Source: Harmonia axyridis (taxonomy: Eukaryota; Arthropoda; Insecta; Coleoptera; Coccinellidae). Taken from it: a stretch of 64,000 nucleotides of DNA. Below are positions 58,211-64,000 of the stretch, in pieces. The notes under the pieces were generated by a model. That model did no database searches. It was not told the origin of the DNA and saw nothing but the letters and a program-made list of their open reading frames with translations. The stretch lies in assembly GCF_914767665.1 (NCBI RefSeq), contig NC_059501.1:23350501-23414500 (forward strand), read 5' to 3'. The position numbers were made by a program, and so were the translations under genes. Each line of letters opens with the position of its first letter. The first letter of the stretch is position 1.

Positions 58211-60100
58211 ACTGACCACTCATACAACTCATAAACCATACCACTCTTACAACTCATAAAACTTATACCATAAAATATACCATAAACGGAAATATCAGAA
58301 AGTTTAAAAATGTTTTCAACAATTACAACAATTTTGGCGAATTCTTTAAATGATAAACTTTCGGAATACCATAGTTATTCCATTCAACCTAAATTTCCAC
58401 TCTTCAAAATGAGTACAATCAGATTTTTAGTTTGAAATTCAGATCGAATCCTGCTGTTACAATGCTCCAACCTTTTTGAATCGAAAATCCGTTCTATGTG
58501 CTCAGAGTTCAAAATTGAAGACATTTGGGCGATATTCCGCTGAAGCAAAAACTGCATGTATTGCAAATGCATAAAGCAGTCATAAGATTTCTTTTCTTTG
58601 TATCGAAGAAACTACTGTCTAATGAAAAGCTTTTTTGAATTATAATAATAAACAATATAAAAATTAATATGGAAGAGCTATTATCATCATTCAAAATAAT
58701 TTGGAAAATGATTTGCAGCCTCAGAATGATATCCTTTTATGAAATTTCAGAAGCCAAATTGAAAAAAAAACTTCTTATAATTTCTTGTCTAATGTGTAAA
58801 AGTTGGTATAAAAAACCATAAATAAATTGCGACTTTTCTTTCATAGCTCCTTGCTTTTGGACTTATAACCACACCATTTTTTCTTTGTTGTATTTCTTGT
58901 ATACAATTATCAACAGCGAGATATATTCGTTAAACTATGGTCTTCATTCTTTCATGTTATCTGTACATTATATGGAGGTGTATATGTATACTTTTCTTGA
59001 CAAAGTTTTTTAGAATCATACGCTATTTCAATCGATGAAACCAGTGAAAATCCATTTCAGTTCGGGATTCAAGCTATACCAATAAGGAACACAAATATAA
59101 GGTTGAAATAGCTACACTTTCATCCAAGTAATCTTCACTTGTTAAATATCGTTTTGGCAAAAATGTTCTCAACATCAGATAATTTTGACTTCAGATTATA
59201 TAAGTAAGGAGGTACTTCTGACTTATCATGAAGTTCTATTGAGTAGAAATGTTATGGTAAGTATAGGTAGTGTGAGAGAGGGAGCCTTGATTTGCTCAAT
59301 AACACGATAAACTCATGTAAATCCTGGCATTCTTCAAGAACTATATCAAACGAAAAAGATGCAATCTTCTTCGAAGAATAAAAATTACTAGGGGAAGTTT
59401 TCCATATGGAGATAAGAGGGATCAATGGAAGAGCACTCTTTCGGAATCTTCTGATTTGTAGCATATTGAAAGTTCCTTTTGAACTCAACTGGAATATAAT
59501 ATGTCGACTTACGATGTACTATACCTATATACTATACTGTAGAATGTTTAAGGAGAAAATTATTTCGCACACTTAAGAACAGATTGCCTCACCATCACAA
59601 ACCAACAACAAGAATGCTAGGGCCATGGAGCTCCAAAAAGTAGCCATATGCTCCAAAGAGTGAGTATTCCTAATTTTTGAATGGTAATAAAACTTTAAAG
59701 AATACATCATCAAATCTCAAGGAACATATGATGGGATAAGGAGGGAGTTAAAGATTTATCTAACATCCAGATTTGTTTTCAAGCCCATTCAATGATCGAA
59801 GATCCTTCTTCAATTATTAGTGCTTCGTGTATAGGTATGCTAAATTCAAAAGTACCAAATTGAATTATATGATACAAGTAGTAAGTACGTTCATGCTTGA
59901 GGTGGAACATTGAAACTTTCTGCAATTTATAGCAAACATGGACCCATAAAAATGAAATAAATTTCTTTTATTATAATACTACAATTTTTATTTTAAATAT
60001 TTGCGATAAAACATTCATATTATTATATCAATTTCATTTCCAAAATTTCACAAGAGTTATTTAAATTGCTCTTATGATATATCCCCATCGGCAAAATTTA
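58211..60100. other. Intron 1 segment next to the candidate promoter
   Basis: AT-rich. Short open frames (58384-58694, 59252-59488, minus strand) have no recognisable features. Sequence becomes progressively less AT-rich after 60080 towards the CpG block. Confidence 0.35.
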
Positions 60101-60347
60101 TTTCCGCTCCGTTTCCGACAAAAATCGAGATTAATCTAAATTGATAGCGAGAGCACCGTCCTGTAACCAAGGCAACCAATTCAGCATCATCCAGCTACCG
60201 AAGCCAAAGCTACAACCCCTGCCGATGAATGAAAAGCTGCTGTATTCATAGGAAACGGTTGAATTCCTGCGAATTGCAGGACTATTTACATTAGAGTTTA
60301 AGTTTTTGGCGCGAGACGCGGCGGGGTTTTTTCAAAGTTAAACTCAC

Positions 60348-60516
60348 CTTCGTTCAACAGGTAGTTGGCTGATTTTCCTGTATTTCCCTGGACTCGATGC
60401 AAACACCGAACTGTGGCGCACAAGAGAACGTCGCAAAGGCAAGAATAGAAATACACGAGATGACCAGATGAGCTGCGTCCGTACACACACAGACTTAACC
60501 CGAGAATCGCTAAACT
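60348..60516 (-). other. Candidate non-coding first exon of EAAT
   Basis: Reading on the minus strand, this GC-rich stretch ends in GAACGAAG followed by the consensus donor GTGAGT at 60347. Joining it to exon 2 puts a TGA in the frame that is open here, so it would act as 5' UTR only. It is the only CpG-rich, promoter-like block on the upstream side. It could instead belong to an unseen neighbouring gene, since assignment across a 32-kb intron is inferred from splice signals alone. Confidence 0.5.
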
Positions 60517-60620
60517 GATTCTGCTCCTGCTGCCCGGCAACTGACGGCTATCTCATGCCTACTCAATTGCAGGAGCCCATGCCGGATCCTATGACGCAGG
60601 ACCGGAACAAGGAGTTCTCA
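60513..60620 (-). promoter_or_regulatory. Candidate EAAT core promoter with TCAGTT initiator
   Basis: TCAGTT at 60518-60513 (minus strand) matches the arthropod initiator TCAGTY, with A+1 at 60516. The surrounding 500 bp are much richer in C, G and CpG than the rest of the window. No TATA box or clear downstream promoter element was found. An ATG at 60540 lies upstream of this initiator, so it would not be in the transcript. Confidence 0.35.
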
Positions 60621-60671
60621 CGGCTATTAGTGATAGCATATGAGTGTATACTCTATGACATTTTTTATTTA

Positions 60672-60887
60672 TTAGGCCAGACTTTTTTTTATTGTTTAGA
60701 GGAAGAATGACATAATTTTGGATACGGAATTTATTGGGGGCAATGTCGAATGAAAAGTTTTCCTCGCTTTTTAATGAAGATGAGCTTATGGAGTATCTGA
60801 AGAAGAAGCAAGTACTTGGTGATAGCAGGATCGAAATGAGGAAGTCTGATCAAAAATACTACTTCTACTCCCACGAATATATTCATA
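60672..60887. repeat. Unidentified 220-bp repeat, copy 1
   Basis: Gaggaagaatgacataattt, aatttattgggggcaatgtc, and gatcgaaatgaggaag recur in order at 62845-63060. Copy 1 is cut by the TACAGGGTG element that starts at 60888. Both strands are open for stretches (for example PNKFRIQNYVILPLNN on the minus strand), so it could derive from a coding exon or an element body. Confidence 0.7.
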
Positions 60888-61235
60888 TACAGGGTGTCCC
60901 GAAATTAAGTTTAAAAATTCGATGGTCTACGTCGAAAAATAGGACAAAAACTTTATAAGAACCTATATCTGGAGAGGCTTCGTTTTCCGTGAATTCTCCT
61001 AAGACATTTATTTTTAATTCTTGCCGAAACTAATAAAGAAAATTGTAAAAATTTGTACAGTTCTGAGGTTCTTCAGCTCCTTAGAAACGAAATACAATAA
61101 ATGACGGTACCAGAGGGAGGCGTAGGCAAAATTTTTCTCTGTATGAAGATCTTCGGAAGTGTTGCTAAAATTATTTGACGATTCTATTAGCAGATTATCA
61201 TCATATCCAAGTTTTTTTTATTGTGAATATTATAA

Positions 61236-62447
61236 AGGGTGTTTTTTTTAGATCTATAGAACTTTAAATTGCAATAAAACAACGATGGATTATTCTATTG
61301 ACATGAATTTCATTTATCCGCAAGATAATCTTGTGGCATTACATTTTGAATGTGATTTCTGGCACGGCTGCATCGGATGTAGTCCAATCTGGACGTCCAA
61401 TTGTTGATGACTTTTTCCAACATTTGTGGCCGTATATCGGCAATAACACGGCGAATGTTGTCTTCCAAATGGTCAAGGGTTTGTGGCTTATCCGCATAGA
61501 CCAATGACTTTACATAGCCCCACAGAAAGTAGTCTAGCGGTGTTAAATCTCAAGATCTTGGAGGCCAATTCACAGGTCGTGGATTGTGGCACGAGCTGTG
61601 TGATATGTTGCGCCGTCTTGTTGGAACCACAGCTCCTGGACATCATGGTTGTTCAATTCAGGAATGAAAAAGTTAGTAATTATGGCTCCATACCGATCAC
61701 CGTTGACTGTAAAGTTCTGGTCATCATCGTTTTTGAAGAAGTACGGATCAATGATTCCACCACCCCATAAAGCGCACCAAACAGTCAGTTTTTCTGGATG
61801 TAACGGTGTTTCGACATACACTTGAGGATTAGCTTCACTCCAAATGCGGCAGTTTTGTTTGTTGACGTAGCCATTCAACCAGAAGTGCGCTTCATCGCTA
61901 AACAAAATTCGCTTATGAAAATCGGGAACAACGGCAATCTCATTTTTGGCCCATTCGACGAATCTACGCCTCTCTTGATGATCGTTTGGCTTCAATTCTT
62001 GCACGAGTTGGATTTTGTAAGCACGCGAACCAAGATCCTTCCGCAAAATCTCCCATAAAGTGGATGAACACAGATCCAATTCCTGTGCTCGATGGCGGAT
62101 AGACTCATTCGGGTCTTCCTCAATGCTACGCTCTACAGCAGCAAATAGCACCGAACGGCGTCTCTGGGGATGCGAGTTATCAATAAGAGTAAACGTGGTG
62201 CGTTCCATGGTTAATCGAATTAACTGCTCTGATGGACGATTTTGTCGACGATAAAATGGACGTAGTGCGCGATACGTATTCCGCACAGAACCATTATTTT
62301 CGAAATGAAATTGCACTATTTGCAAGTATTGTTCATGATGAATTGCCAAACCAAACTGAGAATAAATCACTTGAGATCTGTTAAATCGGTCGCCACCTTG
62401 AATAGAAATGCCAACTTAAAGTTATATACTTCGAAAAAAAACACCCG
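61236..62447 (-). mobile_element. IS630/Tc1-like transposon, nearly complete
   Basis: The terminal repeats read AGGGTGTTTTTTTTAGATC on the left and, inverted, CGGGTGTTTTTTTTCGAAG on the right. They continue as AACTTTAA-TTG and are set in TA-rich target DNA. It encodes one transposase on the minus strand (next entry). This is the best preserved copy of a family also represented at 28405-29010 and 37035-37485. Confidence 0.85.
61313..62370 (-). pseudogene. IS630/Tc1-like DDE transposase, broken near the 3' end
   Basis: An open frame of 266 codons runs from 62370 to 61570: an N-terminal DUF4817-like helix-turn-helix (QFHFENNGSVRNTYRALRPF), a second one (SIRHRAQELDLCSSTLWEIL), first catalytic aspartate in ILFSDEAHFWLNGYV, and second in WFQQDGATYHTAR. 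At about 61575 a deletion of roughly 15-20 residues with a frameshift follows IHDL. After this the shifted frame has WPPRS, a stop, then DLTPLDYFLWGYVKSLVYAD with the third acidic residue, and the C-terminal helices to TAA near 61313. It is non-functional as it stands, but recently so, judging by the length of the intact frame. Confidence 0.85.
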
Positions 62448-62844
62448 ATATAAGTATGACTCAGATCCCTCAATTCATAGTATGTAGGTACAATAAATTA
62501 TTTAAATCCTAATGATTTTCAACTTCTTTGTATCAATATATGTGTTTTTTCTTCAGGTTGGAGGAATGATAAAATGTAAGGTTTACAGCACTTCCCCTAG
62601 AAGAGAGTCCAAGCATTATAACCCAGAGGTGGCAAATCCAGGATTGAATTTTGTCGATGGATAGAAGAAAATATTACCGAAAATGTTCAAAGAAATAATG
62701 AGACATTTTGCCCACGCCTCCTCCTAGTACTACCTAACCCGACCTAATTTCGGGACACCCTGTATAGCTTAATGAAGATAATAGAATTTCCGAATCGTCG
62801 CAGAAAGAATAAATAAGAGAATTCCGATTTTTTTCTGGAACGAT

Positions 62845-63065
62845 GAAGGCCAGACCTTTCTCATTGTTTAAAGGAAGAATGACATAATTTTGAATACAGA
62901 ATTTATTGGGGGCAATGTCGAAAGGAAAGTTTTCATCGCATTTTATTGGCAAAGAGATGAGCATATAAAACAGCTTACGGAGTCTCTAAAGAAGGAACTT
63001 CTTACAGGATCGAAATAAGGAAGTTTGAGCAAATATTCCACTCCTACTCCTATGAATATGTCCTC
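62845..63065. repeat. Unidentified 220-bp repeat, copy 2
   Basis: Direct copy of 60672-60887 in the same orientation, diverged by substitutions and small indels. It continues further (gtcctcaagtaattttc) where copy 1 is replaced by the TACAGGGTG element. A 76-codon minus-strand frame runs through it with no known domain. Confidence 0.7.
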
Positions 63066-63429
63066 AAGTAATTTTCTTTGTTTGTAGCCTGAAGAAGTAT
63101 ATAAAATACACGATACATCACTGAAATATTGTTATGAATACGTATTTATGATTTGATGAAAACAAATTTAGAATTTTCTTTGAAACGATGAGTGCCAACT
63201 GATCCATCTTAGTATTGAATGTTACTTTTTTCCCACTCAAAGATTCATAATGAAAATTCAGCCCAGTTTTAACTGAACATACTAAAAAAATGTACTAGGC
63301 TTATTTGGCGAGTAACAAGACTAAGTTTCCACATTTGATAGAAAATCCAAAGTGGAAGATTTGACATTTGCTACTTTATTTCTTATATTGCGGATATTTT
63401 CTTCCTTTTTCAATAAAACGCAGATTTGA
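63066..63429. other. Flank, nothing recognised
   Basis: AT-rich DNA between the repeat and the terminal mariner remnant. Confidence 0.35.
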
Positions 63430-63965
63430 ATAAATTGCTGCTAGGTCCGGACTGTAAGCTGGATAAGAACCTCCCAACCAAGCTCCTAGAGCTTCTGGCG
63501 AGTCACTATCAATGTGTGTGACCTGGTGTTGTTCTGATGGAACATGATTCCTCTCCTATCAACCAAAGCTGGCTGCTTCTGGGCGATTGCTTCCTTCAGA
63601 AGGTCAAATTATCGACAGTACAGTTCCGAGTTAACAGTTTGCCGTAGGGGAGCAGCTTATTGTCGATAATTCCCTGCTAATCCCACCAAACACACAACAA
63701 AACCTTCTTACATGACAGTTGGACTCGACTATATTCATGATTTCATCGAAATCTTCGACAATTCGCCTTGGTGCATCTTCGACATCGAAATTGTATGAAC
63801 GCAATCGATTAAAGCAAAATTGCTATTATTGGCTATTATCGAGACCATAAACACTATTTACATTTTAAGCCACCTGGTTTGCATTTTCGCCTTCATCCAA
63901 GAAAAACTGTGAAATACAGTGTACTTTCTCTTTGCTAGGGTCCATATTTGACGCACACTCAAACT
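63430..63965 (-). pseudogene. Mariner (mauritiana-like) remnant, internally deleted
   Basis: Minus-strand frames, from 63960 down: ISQFFLDEGENANQVA and NVNSVYGLDNSQ, then NFDVEDAPRRIVEDFDEIMN (the N-terminal helix-turn-helix and linker of mauritiana-type mariners). Next comes a jump to RRFCCVFGGISRE and LLPYGKLLTRNCTVDNL, then SPEALGAWLGGSYPAYSPDL with the block before the third catalytic aspartate. The region with the first catalytic aspartate is deleted, and several stops are present. It may extend past the window edge. Confidence 0.75.
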
Positions 63966-64000
63966 AAACTCAGTCAACTTATCACAAAACTATCAGAAAA

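Larger units (their letters stand above)
60101..60620. promoter_or_regulatory. CpG-containing GC-rich block
   Basis: Compared with the AT-rich remainder, this stretch has many CG dinucleotides (gcgcgagacgcggcggggt at 60309, cgtcgcaaaggc, tgacgcaggaccgg). It spans the candidate first exon and likely the promoter of the transporter gene. No other gene start was recognised here. Confidence 0.45.
60888..62765. mobile_element. TACAGGGTG-ended element interrupted by a transposon
   Basis: TACAGGGTGTCCCGAAATTA at 60888 is matched by its inverse, AATTTCGGGACACCCTGTA, ending at about 62765. Inside, ggaggcgtaggcaaaattt (61116) and the reverse aaattttgcccacgcc-type block (62703) continue the pairing. 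The IS630/Tc1-like transposon at 61236-62447 lies between the arms and splits them. Confidence 0.7.

Noticed and set aside
60298..60540. 80-codon minus-strand frame beginning MPGSRSRISL as an N-terminal extension of the transporter
   Set aside because: Splicing at 60348 to exon 2 puts a stop in this frame, and the likely initiator lies downstream of its ATG.
1..64000. CRISPR arrays, operons, ribosome binding sites, rRNA genes
   Set aside because: The window is intron-containing animal nuclear DNA; no regularly spaced repeats or rRNA-like stretches were seen.

Overview
This window is AT-rich, intron-rich animal nuclear DNA, almost certainly from an insect and probably a beetle. That lineage is an inference from the mix of mariner families, non-LTR and copia remnants and TACAGGGTG-ended foldback elements; no marker sequence proves it. 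One host gene can be reconstructed with confidence. It runs on the minus strand across nearly the whole window and encodes an excitatory amino acid (glutamate/aspartate) transporter of the SLC1 family. Its seven coding exons lie at 27610-28028, 14564-14606, 11882-12129, 10781-11014, 9050-9241, 4828-4962 and 3413-3572. All junctions are GT-AG and the phases join cleanly into 476 codons plus a stop. A GC-rich, CpG-containing block at about 60.1-60.6 kb with a consensus donor at 60348/60347 is the best candidate for a non-coding first exon and promoter. That would give a 32-kb first intron.

Everything else is intron or flank, heavily colonised by mobile DNA. From left to right: a downstream flank with a TACAGGGTG foldback MITE (615-1364); the 3' UTR (about 2300-3412); intron 7 with a decayed transposase piece (3777-3985); intron 6 with a 3'-truncated mariner (5784-6653) and a near-perfect 770-bp palindrome (7212-7980); intron 5 with the 3' part of a non-LTR retrotransposon (minus strand, about 9530-9990); intron 4 with a 120-bp CpG-rich palindrome; and intron 2 with a second mariner lineage, a GGCAAC-rich MITE (about 18006-18675), a TACAGGGTG MITE and non-LTR pieces.

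Intron 1 (28044-60347) is the densest graveyard. It holds two copies of an IS630/Tc1-like transposase (28.4-29.0 and 37.0-37.5 kb), two further related mariners (31877-32948 and 47443-48820), several foldback elements (29.3-30.2, 34.7-35.4, 45.7-46.8, 52.8-53.0 and 55.3-57.0 kb), a tyrosine-recombinase-like fragment at 39.87 kb, a pogo-like element carrying a nested MITE (43615-45159) and a copia-type pol remnant (50.2-50.8 kb) lying between related direct repeats. Upstream of the putative promoter, an IS630/Tc1-like transposon (about 61236-62447) sits inside a TACAGGGTG-ended element, next to two copies of an unidentified about 220-bp repeat. The right edge holds another internally deleted mariner (63430-63965, minus).

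No mobile element here keeps an intact transposase or polymerase frame. Several long inverted repeats are intronic, so the pre-mRNA of this transporter should fold into long double-stranded hairpins. That is the most interesting functional prediction from the window. I found no RNA genes, no CRISPR and no second intact host gene.
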